Of a stretch of DNA of 64,000 bases, positions 42,509-50,663 are shown one piece after another. Origin of the DNA: Nitrosovibrio sp. Nv6. GTDB lineage: Bacteria; Pseudomonadota; Gammaproteobacteria; Burkholderiales; Nitrosomonadaceae. The stretch is from the NCBI RefSeq assembly GCF_900110495.1, contig NZ_FODX01000007.1, forward strand, positions 1 through 64,000, given 5' to 3'. Each line of letters opens with the position of its first letter. Within the stretch, counting starts at the first letter, position 1. The notes under the pieces are model-generated. The model searched no databases, was not told where the DNA came from, and worked only from the letters and a program-made list of their open reading frames with translations. Made by a program: the position numbers and the translations under genes.

Positions 42509-43051
42509 GCGTGTCTTTCTAAACGACTAGCTATTATTCCATTGAAGAAATATTGATGTAGCACAATAGAAACGCGCGTCGCCCCAGCGGTACCATTATC
42601 AACGCGGTTACTTGCTCTGTTGTTTGCGCTTTGCTCATCCGTTCCATCCATGCCCTTATCTCGAGAGCCATTAAACAGGGAGGTCCGCCTCAGGTTGCGG
42701 GTCATTCATATTATTGCCCATAGGCACGCTCACTCTGTCACAATCATTATGGAAATTTTTTAAGCGACCCAGAATCTCCCGCGCGAATAAGGGCCCGCGG
42801 CGCATTTTATAGAACTCAGCAGTATTTTCTACTGTACGGAGCTACACCTGAGATTAGTTGGGTATTATGCAGAAAGGACGGCTCTTCTTTACGCGCAAAA
42901 ACGGTCGTTTGTCGGAGATGAGTAGCGGAAAGGAAAAATACCTATTTTTGGCGTGTTTCTTCCTCCCAAAACTATATCTTGAAATATCCCCTCCGATAAG
43001 TTAGGATACTGATGAGTTTCAGGAGAATAACCACTTTTTAGAGGGAGCAGA
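42509..43051. other. 543-base gap between STAND gene and first serine recombinase
   Basis: It should hold the promoters of both divergent genes and possibly the recombinase's res site. From about 42940 to 43040 the sequence is AT-rich with short inverted pieces (TATCC...GGATA at about 42986-43010). No gene is supported; a reverse-strand frame around 42412-42705 mostly overlaps the STAND start. Confidence 0.4.
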
Positions 43052-43654
43052 ATGAAAATTGGCTATGCGCGGGTAAGTACTCAAGAGCAGGATTTGGCTC
43101 TACAGCTCGATGCCTTGGCTAAGGAAGGGTGCGAGAAGATTTTCCAGGAGAAAGCCTCAGGCGCACAGCGGGACAGGCCTGAGTTAAAAGCCGCCCTTTC
43201 CTACATGCGGAAAGGCGATACATTGGTTGTCTGGAAACTTGATCGGCTTGCCCGCTCCATGAAACAGCTTATTGAAACAATTGAATCGTTCCAGGACGAG
43301 GGTATAGGGTTGAAATCCATACAGGACCCCATCGATACCAGTTCACCGAGCGGAAAACTTGTCTTCCATATTTTCGCAGCATTGGCCGAATTTGAACGAG
43401 GCGTTATTCGTGAGCGAACGACTGCGGGGTTAAGAGCCGCCCGGGAACGTGGACGTGTTGGTGGCAGGCCTCCTGCGCTCTCACCCAGGGATCTACAAGC
43501 CGCCAAGGCCATGCTAAAGGATTCAAATATTACTGTTGCTGCTGTGGCTCATCGATTAAACGTGGCGGCATCCACGTTGTACCGCCATATTCCCCATGCG
43601 AGAAGTGCGAGCCTAGAGGCAGAGGAAGGCAGGGTTATTGTAGCGACGGAATGA
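43052..43654 (+). CDS. serine recombinase (resolvase/invertase), copy 1
   Basis: The 200-residue site-specific recombinase has catalytic Ser9 in GYARVSTQEQ, the conserved YMRKGDTLVVWKLDRLARSM and the E-helix segment AALAEFERGVIRERTTAGL. A C-terminal helix-turn-helix (VAAVAHRLNVAASTLYRHI) follows. It is complete. The start has an AGAGGGAGC site. No transposase accompanies it. It differs clearly from the copies at 55660 and 58353, so they arrived separately. Resolution of DNA dimers, or inversion, is the family role. Confidence 0.93.
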   Translation: MKIGYARVSTQEQDLALQLDALAKEGCEKIFQEKASGAQRDRPELKAALSYMRKGDTLVVWKLDRLARSMKQLIETIESFQDEGIGLKSIQDPIDTSSPSGKLVFHIFAALAEFERGVIRERTTAGLRAARERGRVGGRPPALSPRDLQAAKAMLKDSNITVAAVAHRLNVAASTLYRHIPHARSASLEAEEGRVIVATE

Positions 43655-43817
43655 TGAGAATCGGCGAGACAGACGGGAAACCGGGTTATCGGTGTGAGCG
43701 GATACCGATTCACTCGGTCGATATGGAACGTCGAAGCAAAAATAACTCTCATTATTTAGGCGTCCCATCGTAAAAACACCTGCCTATCAGAAATGCTTTA
43801 ACCGCAGCATAAACAAA

Positions 43818-44834
43818 ATGGAAAATGAAGATGGGAGGCTCTCCCTTGACCTCGATTTGACGTATCTGGGGTACCGGGGCGAAACGCTTCCGTTTCGAAT
43901 CAGCCTTCGTGCCGATGCGCTACCGCAACTAATAGATGCCGCTGCGCATGGCGACCGTATCTACGAGCTTTTTTCGATATGCAGGCACGGCGATATCAAG
44001 CGTTATTTGTGGGTACGGGCTATAGAAGCAGCTGAGAGGATAGCCTGCCGTTACCAATGGATAAGCGAAGAAGCTGGGTGGCCGAAAAAAGAATGCCACT
44101 ACCCCAAATGGGATAATGCCTTCTATTTAACCTGGGACGAACAACCCGAGGAATGTGCCTGGCATTGGGGGAAACGGCGGCCGGAAATCAAGGAATTCGT
44201 TGACTATTGGTTTGATCGCGTTCTGGCAGCAAAAGAATTATTGCGACAGTCGGGGGACATATTTACTCAGCGCGAAATCAGCCTCATAGACAGCAGCAAG
44301 CACGACTACGAATATGAAACAGAGAGGCCGTTTGTTCTAACGCCGCCGGGGACCCGATATATCCCGGTAAAGGATCAATATCCTGAATGGTTTTATGAAT
44401 ATTTGGCTCAAATCCTGGGGCAGTGTGAGATCGGCTCCGTATCCTATCGCTCAACGGATCTCAGGACGTTTCGCCTTATGTGTGCAGAACAATTAAAGCG
44501 ATGCGTCGACACGAACCAAGACCCGAAAACGGTATTTCCAGTAAGCGTTATGAATCTGAGAATGTCAAATAAGGACTACTTTCCGCGAGCGAGCCGTTGG
44601 GGTGGATACGCGCTTTATTCGGAGGAAGGGCTGGGTTATGGAGATTTGTTAATCGACATGGATCGGCAGGTCGGGTGTCCACCCAAGGTTTTGTATGAAC
44701 AGTATTATCGCTGCTTCTCCGATCAGTGGCCTCTTTACATCCTGACCGACGAGGAGATGGGGGAAATCAGGGGTTACAAACGTAAGGTCCTGAGGGAAGC
44801 ATATCTGTTTCTATATAAAAAGCTGCTCCGATAA
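43818..44834 (+). CDS. uncharacterised accessory protein
   Basis: I do not recognise this 338-residue protein. It is unusually rich in Trp and Tyr (for example KWDNAFYLTWDEQPEECAWH), acidic overall, and has no signal peptide, membrane helix or obvious catalytic motif. The start ATG has no clear ribosome binding site. It follows the first serine recombinase by 163 bases and is followed by another unrecognised gene in the same direction. Confidence 0.65.
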   Translation: MENEDGRLSLDLDLTYLGYRGETLPFRISLRADALPQLIDAAAHGDRIYELFSICRHGDIKRYLWVRAIEAAERIACRYQWISEEAGWPKKECHYPKWDNAFYLTWDEQPEECAWHWGKRRPEIKEFVDYWFDRVLAAKELLRQSGDIFTQREISLIDSSKHDYEYETERPFVLTPPGTRYIPVKDQYPEWFYEYLAQILGQCEIGSVSYRSTDLRTFRLMCAEQLKRCVDTNQDPKTVFPVSVMNLRMSNKDYFPRASRWGGYALYSEEGLGYGDLLIDMDRQVGCPPKVLYEQYYRCFSDQWPLYILTDEEMGEIRGYKRKVLREAYLFLYKKLLR

Positions 44835-44973
44835 TCACCCTATAGGGCTACACAACCCGCCCTGGTGAAAACCGTACAGATTTGTAACGTTGGATTTGCA
44901 TGTCGATCATTTGGGTCGGCTGGGGTTAGCCAAACAAGTATTCCAGTAACAGCTGATAGAAACGAGACTATTA

Positions 44974-45684
44974 ATGAAAAAACGAGGGCTTTTCAACTTC
45001 ACCCCGTTTGCAGAATTGCCGCGACGGCGACGACGGGACCTCTACGTCAGCCTGCGCTGGAGGATCATGCAGGAAGGCAGTAAGTACGGCGGAAAGTTCA
45101 CCAGTGATCTGGTGCTCGATGAGCCAGGCCGCCCGAAGCTATATAAACAGTGGTTCGAAGTCTATTTTCTTGGAACCGACGGGGTCACCATTTGGAATGC
45201 CACGATCTTTACCGCGACTTACGAATTCTGGAACAAAACGAGGAGCGTGGCCTCTGAGCGCGCGTTTTCGCTTCTATCCGAAAAGCAACAAAAACAGGAG
45301 GGAAGACTGGAGTGGGAAGGCCCGTTTAGAAGTAAAGATGGGGAAAAGTATTACATGATGGCTGAGCGACCAAAGCAGGCTTATGATTGTTTCGGCGGAT
45401 TGACGCTGCGCGAATATCAAAGCAAAAGAGAGATGGAAATTATAGAAAATGAGCCGCCGGCGATTTATGAATCATTTGAGTGCGACGGCAATTATGAGTA
45501 TGGGATCGGTTTGCGGGCGGTTGTCCAGGCGGACGAAATCAATCGGGAAGTGATCGATACAACCATCGACAGATTTCGCGAAGTCGGCGAAGCTGACTGG
45601 CAAAGCGGACAACCGGTCCAAAGAGAAGTATTGCCGTTTGAAACCCAGGAAATGGCGCTGTCCAAAGTTAAATATACTATCTAA
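44974..45684 (+). CDS. uncharacterised accessory protein
   Basis: This 236-residue protein has a basic N-terminal stretch (PRRRRRDLYVSLRWRIMQEG) and a mixed, acidic C-terminal part. No membrane helix or known motif is visible. It follows the previous unknown gene by 139 bases and may share its transcript. It could be part of the same cargo unit; no function is proposed. Confidence 0.62.
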   Translation: MKKRGLFNFTPFAELPRRRRRDLYVSLRWRIMQEGSKYGGKFTSDLVLDEPGRPKLYKQWFEVYFLGTDGVTIWNATIFTATYEFWNKTRSVASERAFSLLSEKQQKQEGRLEWEGPFRSKDGEKYYMMAERPKQAYDCFGGLTLREYQSKREMEIIENEPPAIYESFECDGNYEYGIGLRAVVQADEINREVIDTTIDRFREVGEADWQSGQPVQREVLPFETQEMALSKVKYTI

Positions 45685-46040
45685 GCGCATGCGCCATGGC
45701 AATAGACCATTGGCCTTTGAGCGCCAGTAAGACTCGATGGAGCTACCTCTTCCGTGCCAAAAGCTCGGGTGTGACCATGGGTTACATGAAAGAATAACCG
45801 GTACCACCTCATCCGCCTGATATATTTGGTTCACTTTAGCCGCGAGCATGGGGTCTCCTGACTGGACGTTGTTTCAGGATTGGCAGCATATGTAGGCTGT
45901 TGGCCAATGACAGCGGGTGCGAGTTCGCTCCCACTCTAAAGTACCTGAACACAACCTGTCTGCTGGCGCTCTTCTCTTTCCCATGTTCCAGCGCACCACC
46001 TTGGCGATCGCAAAACTCGCGCATTAGGAGTCAAGCAATC
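45685..46040. other. gap before the nuclease-like gene
   Basis: Nothing convincing. Reverse-strand frames here (around 45472-46024) lack start signals and look like chance frames or relics. Confidence 0.4.
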
Positions 46041-46583
46041 TTGTCGTCCGGCAAAGCTCATGGAATCAACCGCGCGTACCAGGTTACGTGTCGGGATGTG
46101 CTGACTCATCGCCAACCAGAGCTCACGTCTTGGTGCGATGATGGTATCGATATTCCATTCAGGCTTCCGGATACAACGTGGACTTTTGACGTTGCGCTCA
46201 CTGCACCCAACGGGTCGGTAGTCGTAGCCGAATGCCGCCGCACCATAGGACCGGTGAAGCAGGAGGACATCGCTGGCTTCGCGCTCAAGGTTGAGAGCCT
46301 GCGTCGAGCATTAGCACGCCCTGTTTCTGCCTTTTTCTTTACCAAGTCCGCTCACCAGCTTGGTGCGGTCCGCGTTGGGCGTTTCTATGGGGTAGAAGTC
46401 GCAATCCTGGCTGAAGATGCTCACCCTCCCGGGTTTAACATGATCTTCCTCGCATACGACCCCGCACGTGACAAGGCGTTGCGTCACTTCATCATGCACT
46501 GCACGCCTGGCGAGTTCAAAGTTACTGGCACTGACGCTTGCCTTACATATACCAAACGTGATGGCACCTCCGAATCCCGATAG
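46041..46583 (+). CDS. restriction endonuclease-like protein (PD-(D/E)xK fold), TTG start
   Basis: About 180 residues. The central part, WTFDVALTAPNGSVVVAECR, has the spacing of a PD-(D/E)xK nuclease: Asp50, Glu64 and a basic residue at 66 (Arg, not the usual Lys). Then come ALKVESLRRAL and SAFFFTKSAHQLGA, as in type IV/Mrr-like predicted restriction enzymes. A start at TTG 46041 is chosen because of an AGGAG site 10 bases upstream; the frame runs on to 45900 with an unlikely beginning. The K-to-R change leaves activity open. Confidence 0.6.
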   Translation: MSSGKAHGINRAYQVTCRDVLTHRQPELTSWCDDGIDIPFRLPDTTWTFDVALTAPNGSVVVAECRRTIGPVKQEDIAGFALKVESLRRALARPVSAFFFTKSAHQLGAVRVGRFYGVEVAILAEDAHPPGFNMIFLAYDPARDKALRHFIMHCTPGEFKVTGTDACLTYTKRDGTSESR

Positions 46584-46737
46584 AGGCAAACCGTTCTGCG
46601 TCTCAAGCCAATAGGCATCAGCTTATTAAGTAAACCAAACCATCTTTTTCGTTGCCTCCTCAATTAGCATGTCACCAGTTGTAGTATTTGTTCAAATGTC
46701 GTCGATAGGTCAGCCATACATTTTATCCAGGCTCAAA

Positions 46738-47274
46738 ATGCCACACTTTAACCCCGCATTGAAATTCACACTCGTAGCGGTATTTGGCCTCTACCTGTCA
46801 ACCACACAAGCTGCAACGTTCAGTGGAAAGGTCGTGGGGATAGCAGATGGGGACACGCTTACCGTTCTGACCGCCTCGAAGCAGCAACACAAGATACGCC
46901 TGGCTGAGATAGATGCTCCGGAGAAGCGCCAGCCATTCGGTACCAAGGCAAAACAATCACTCTCAGACTTGTGTTTCGGCAAGGAAGCGGAAGTCTCTCC
47001 ACATGTGAAAGACCGCTATCAGCGAATCGTGGCCCGCGTTAAATGTGATGGCGTGGATGCCAATGCAGAACAGGTTAATCGCGGCATGGCTTGGGTCTAT
47101 CGTCGCTACGCGAAGGACCATGATTTGTATGTGCTGGAGCATGGCGCGAAAGCGGGCAAGCGGGGACTATGGGCCGATTCCTCTCCTACTCCACCTTGGC
47201 AATGGCGAAAAACGTGGCAATGTGCGGCAGATTTGAACAATCCGGAACTCGCAAATATTACGCCCGTGCGCTAG
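46738..47274 (+). CDS. secreted thermonuclease (SNase family)
   Basis: This staphylococcal-nuclease-fold enzyme of 178 residues hydrolyses DNA and RNA phosphodiesters with Ca2+. Signal peptide about 1-26 (FTLVAVFGLYLSTTQA). SNase motifs: VVGIADGDTLTVL (33-45), KIRLAEIDAPEKRQP (52-66) with Arg54 and Glu62, and DRYQRIVARV with the second catalytic Arg96. Further conserved parts include GMAWVYRRYAK and GKRGLW. ATG 46738 gives the signal peptide; longer starts do not. A 55-base tail overlaps the beginning of the SRAP fragment. Confidence 0.93.
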   Translation: MPHFNPALKFTLVAVFGLYLSTTQAATFSGKVVGIADGDTLTVLTASKQQHKIRLAEIDAPEKRQPFGTKAKQSLSDLCFGKEAEVSPHVKDRYQRIVARVKCDGVDANAEQVNRGMAWVYRRYAKDHDLYVLEHGAKAGKRGLWADSSPTPPWQWRKTWQCAADLNNPELANITPVR

Positions 47275-47543
47275 GCGCAGACATGAGCAATGATCTAAAG
47301 TGGGCCGGTGGCGACCATATTGCTTTGTATAACATCGCGCCTGGCCAGTGCCCCTGGATGATAATGCTGCACGATCGTAGACTGGATTTTATCGGCCATA
47401 CCTGGGGCTATCGGACTCCTGAAGAAGCTGCTGCAAAGAAAAAACCATGGATATCCGTTACGTTGTCCGCATTTCTCGGTCTCTTCATCCTCTCGCACAA
47501 ATTCAATCGGCTGGAGTATGAAACATTCATGCTGCAGGGTTAA
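47220..47543 (+). pseudogene. SRAP (YedK/HMCES) family fragment
   Basis: The first 80 or so residues are a clear SRAP protein. MCGRFEQSGTRKYYARAL has the catalytic Cys2 right after the initiator Met, followed by YNIAPGQCPWMI and WGYRTPEEAAAKKKPW. SRAP proteins crosslink to abasic sites in single-stranded DNA. After KKKPW the sequence loses all similarity, and the frame ends at 107 residues instead of about 220, so the C-terminal half is missing. The start overlaps the 3' end of the thermonuclease gene in another frame. Confidence 0.75.
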
Positions 47544-48063
47544 CCCGCATCTCTCAAAAATACCAGCTGCATAGCAGCCCGAATCATGAGAAAGTCGTTT
47601 TACGAGAATGGCTTGAATCATGGCGCCGACGGCCGGCACCAGATTCTGCGTGGTATAGGTGAACTCATCGCGCCAAGCTTTGTAATGAGTGCCTCCGCTT
47701 CGGTCAGCACTTCCCCCTCTAGCACTTACCCCTCTCATACGGAGCTCTACAGTCGCTCACACTTTTTGACTTGAATGGTTCAGGTTGAGGTATTCACAAA
47801 TTGACCACCTATACTTCATAGTTCTCTTACAAGGGGTGTGATACTTTGATCTCACTCCGGCCGTTGGCATCCTTTAAACCCATGCTGATCAGTCGAAGAA
47901 AGGCCAATGTGGAAGTGCCACGTTTGACCGCTGAATCGATCATTCGCATTTCATAATCGCCAGTCTACCAGCCGTTGCAGCGTGATAGCACGCAGCTAGA
48001 CGCTCTCAGTGTGCGAGTTACCTGTTTTATCTTGGAAGGGGGAAAACTTGGAAGCTCATCACC
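47544..48063. other. 520-base gap with remnant sequence
   Basis: No gene can be supported. A reverse-strand frame (47295-47738) is mostly antisense to the SRAP fragment. A GGAAG site just before 48064 serves the next gene. Confidence 0.4.
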
Positions 48064-49056
48064 ATGCAACTCACCATCCATACGATTGATGTCGAGCAGG
48101 GAGAAAGTGCGCTCGTGGTTGCGGCAGACGTGACAGCCGGGCGACACCGGACGATATTGATCGAGGGCGGACTACTCGGGTATGCCGAGACAGTCCAAAA
48201 CTTTATCGATCCCATTCTCAGAGGTTACGTGTACTCCCTCGATCACGTTCTCGTCAGCCACTACGACAAGGACCATTCAGGAGAAGTCATAGGGCTCCTC
48301 AATGCGGACAACATGCGAGTCGTAAGCGAGGCCATCTCGAACTCGGTGGCAAAAGCGGCGCAATGGGCTGCAGCAGGCACCCGTCCCCAGCAAATCGCCT
48401 GCGGAGCCGTCGCCGCATCGGCAACGATCCTCGGAGCCTGCAGTCGGAACGTGAACCAAATCCTAGCAATGTGCCAAGCTGTTTTCCCCCGGGCTGCCGG
48501 GAAGACAGACGACGAAGCGGCCGAGCTTGGATTTAACTATGCGCTGGAGCATACCAACAAGGTTCAGGGCTTTCCCGCTCTTGAAGTCGGCAAAACTGGA
48601 AGGCGCAGAAATATTGCAAAAATATCCGCGGTCGCTGCGGCGATTGCCATCGCATCGGGAAACAATCCGGCTGCCGCAGCCTTCGGCGCCATCTTCCTCC
48701 TGATTGCCAAAACACTTCCCAATCAGCTGCGGCTCGATACCGGCCGATACTGTAATGTCCATATTATCGATATCGAGCAACCAATCTGGCCATCACACGC
48801 TGTCGGAGTGTATGCCGACAGAGCACTCGGGCAACACATAACGAAGGACGAGATTTTCAGGAACAGCGGGACCAGTACGACTCTCCCTTCCCCCCATTCT
48901 CCCGGGATATTCTGCCGGGTGATCAGCTTCTGGGTTTGGCAAGGGATGGGCAGTAATCCTGTTCAGACCGTCTGGAGGCGCAAGGCGGGAGACTGCAAGT
49001 CCAACCTTGTAAGGATTTGCGAAAGAATTATCTCATCCTTACGTGCAATATTCTAG
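48064..49056 (+). CDS. ComEC-like metallo-beta-lactamase-fold protein, probably C-terminally truncated
   Basis: The 330-residue protein starts with the ComEC/Rec2-type MBL pattern HTIDVEQGESALVV and has the metal-binding motif VSHYDKDHSG (residues 64-73), where the usual HxHxDH reads HYDKDH. A Cys/Ala-rich central insertion (about 95-215) follows. Toward the end, NSGTSTTLP and FWVWQG resemble the continuation of longer relatives, but the last 30 residues look unrelated, so the C-terminus is probably lost. Related stand-alone MBL proteins occur in defence and competence contexts; the role here is unknown. Confidence 0.65.
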   Translation: MQLTIHTIDVEQGESALVVAADVTAGRHRTILIEGGLLGYAETVQNFIDPILRGYVYSLDHVLVSHYDKDHSGEVIGLLNADNMRVVSEAISNSVAKAAQWAAAGTRPQQIACGAVAASATILGACSRNVNQILAMCQAVFPRAAGKTDDEAAELGFNYALEHTNKVQGFPALEVGKTGRRRNIAKISAVAAAIAIASGNNPAAAAFGAIFLLIAKTLPNQLRLDTGRYCNVHIIDIEQPIWPSHAVGVYADRALGQHITKDEIFRNSGTSTTLPSPHSPGIFCRVISFWVWQGMGSNPVQTVWRRKAGDCKSNLVRICERIISSLRAIF

Positions 49057-49095
49057 GTAAATGAATTTTACCGAAGGCATAAGAGGGAACATAGT

Positions 49096-49359
49096 ATGAA
49101 CCAGATCGTAATTATCGCGCTACGGAAACCTTACACCTTCGTGGTTCTTTCCATTCTGATCGTCATATTTGGAGTCAGGGCGATACGGCATACGCCAACG
49201 GACGTCTTTCCCACTATCAAGATTCCCGTGATCTCCGTAGTCTGGGCTTACGCCGGCATGTTGGCGCTGGACGTGTCCGGTCGTATCACTTTTTACTTCG
49301 AACGCTTCTTGACCTCGACGGTGGAAGGTATCGCGGACATCGTCAGCCAGGCGTACTAG
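49096..49359 (+). pseudogene. N-terminal fragment of an RND efflux pump
   Basis: The 87 residues match only the very start of AcrB/HAE1-family pumps: MNQIVIIALRKPYTFVVLSI, then TPTDVFPTIKIPVISVVW. The protein stops at a TAG, where intact relatives run to about 1040 residues. A full, different RND operon begins 190 bases later. The fragment shows that a pump gene was lost or cut at this place before, or when, the intact operon arrived. Confidence 0.85.
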
Positions 49360-49435
49360 CCATGGCGTCAGGATACGCCAAGAACCAAGACACTTTTTAT
49401 CCTGCTATACCAATCATGATGAAATCACTAAACAA

Positions 49436-49478
49436 CCGCCAGCTAAAGCTGGTGGGCTAGAGACAATGACTAAAGTCA
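49436..49478. repeat. paired stem-loops resembling an IS200/IS605-type end
   Basis: CCGCCAGCT-AA-AGCTGGTGG (49436-49455) folds into a tight hairpin with one G-T pair. It is followed at 49467-49478 by the palindrome TGACTAAAGTCA. Two adjacent subterminal hairpins are typical of IS200/IS605-type ends and of REP elements. No tnpA or tnpB is present. It lies exactly between the broken pump fragment and the intact efflux operon. Confidence 0.5.
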
Positions 49479-49550
49479 AGGCGCGGTATTCAGATCGATC
49501 CACGACAAATCCAAGTCGCTGTTTAACCTGTTTTAACCAACCTAAACGGC

Positions 49551-50642
49551 ATGAAAATGGTCACTAAATTATCCGTCGTTCTAGGCTTAATCGCCACTCT
49601 GGTATTGAGTGGATGCCAAAAAACCGAGACACATGAAGAAATGCCAAAATATGCGGCAACCACACCATTCCGTGAAGACACTTCCATCTTGGAACCCTAT
49701 GTCTGTCAGATTCATGCCATCAGACATATTGAAGTCCGCTCTTTGGAAAAGGGCTACTTAACCCATATTTTTGTAGACGAAGGGCAATGGGTAAAAAAGG
49801 GACAGCCCATGTTCAAAATCATGCCCAACGTCTATCAGGCAGAACTTCTAACTGCGGAAGCCGAAGCGCAAAATATGAATATCGAATACCTCAATACCAA
49901 GGCCTTGGCTGATAAGAATATCGTATCAGCCAATGAATTGGCTTTGGCAAAAGCAAAATTAGATAAGGCCAACGCGCAGGTGAACTTGGCGAAAACCCAC
50001 TTGGGGTTCACCGATATCGGAGCACCTTTTGATGGGATTACCGATCATTTGGCTGTTAGGATCGGCAGCCTTCTGGATGAAGATGATTTGTTGACGGAGC
50101 TGTCTGATATCGCCCATTTGTGGGTCTATTTCAACGTCCCGGAAGCTAAATATTTGGATTTCATAAGGCGCGAAAACGGCAAAACCAAAGAAACAGTGCA
50201 GTTAAGGATGGCAAATGGCGAGATTTACAATCATACGGGGGTCATTGAGACAATTGTAGGTGATTTTTATAATACCTCCGGCAATATTCAGTTTCGTGCC
50301 TTGTTCGAGAACCCGGACAGAGTTCTCAGGCATGGTCAGACAGGAACAATCCTAATGACCATACCTTACCCAAACGCCATGCTCATCCCTCAAAAAGCGA
50401 CGTTCGAAATCATGGATAAAATCTATCTCTACGTCGTCAACAAAGAAGAAAAAGTGGAGCAAAGGCTTATCCATATAGAGGCCGAATTGCCCCACATGTT
50501 TATTGTTAAAACTGGCCTGAATGACGGCGACAGGATTTTGATCGAGGGTATACGCAAAGTTAGTCCTGGAGAGAAGGTGATGATCGATTTAAAGCCACCC
50601 CAAGAGGTTCGCTCAGAGTTGATGAAATTGTATACCGAGTAA
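49551..50642 (+). CDS. RND efflux periplasmic adaptor (membrane fusion lipoprotein)
   Basis: This 363-residue adaptor bridges the inner-membrane pump and the outer-membrane channel. A lipoprotein signal ends at Cys22 (VLSGC). It has the lipoyl/barrel-sandwich halves (EKGYLTHIFVDEGQWVKKGQ and THLGFTDIGAPFDGITDHLA), a helical hairpin between, and a beta-barrel plus membrane-proximal domain after about residue 190. The start has little ribosome binding site; ATG 49557 is an alternative. It is the first gene of a three-gene efflux operon. Sequence and codon use are visibly more AT-rich than in the core genes, which suggests transfer. Confidence 0.93.
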   Translation: MKMVTKLSVVLGLIATLVLSGCQKTETHEEMPKYAATTPFREDTSILEPYVCQIHAIRHIEVRSLEKGYLTHIFVDEGQWVKKGQPMFKIMPNVYQAELLTAEAEAQNMNIEYLNTKALADKNIVSANELALAKAKLDKANAQVNLAKTHLGFTDIGAPFDGITDHLAVRIGSLLDEDDLLTELSDIAHLWVYFNVPEAKYLDFIRRENGKTKETVQLRMANGEIYNHTGVIETIVGDFYNTSGNIQFRALFENPDRVLRHGQTGTILMTIPYPNAMLIPQKATFEIMDKIYLYVVNKEEKVEQRLIHIEAELPHMFIVKTGLNDGDRILIEGIRKVSPGEKVMIDLKPPQEVRSELMKLYTE

Positions 50643-50663
50643 CCTTTTAGTCAGGACTAGGCC

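Noticed and set aside
47295..47738. 147-codon reverse frame over the SRAP fragment
   Set aside because: Mostly antisense to the recognisable SRAP coding sequence.
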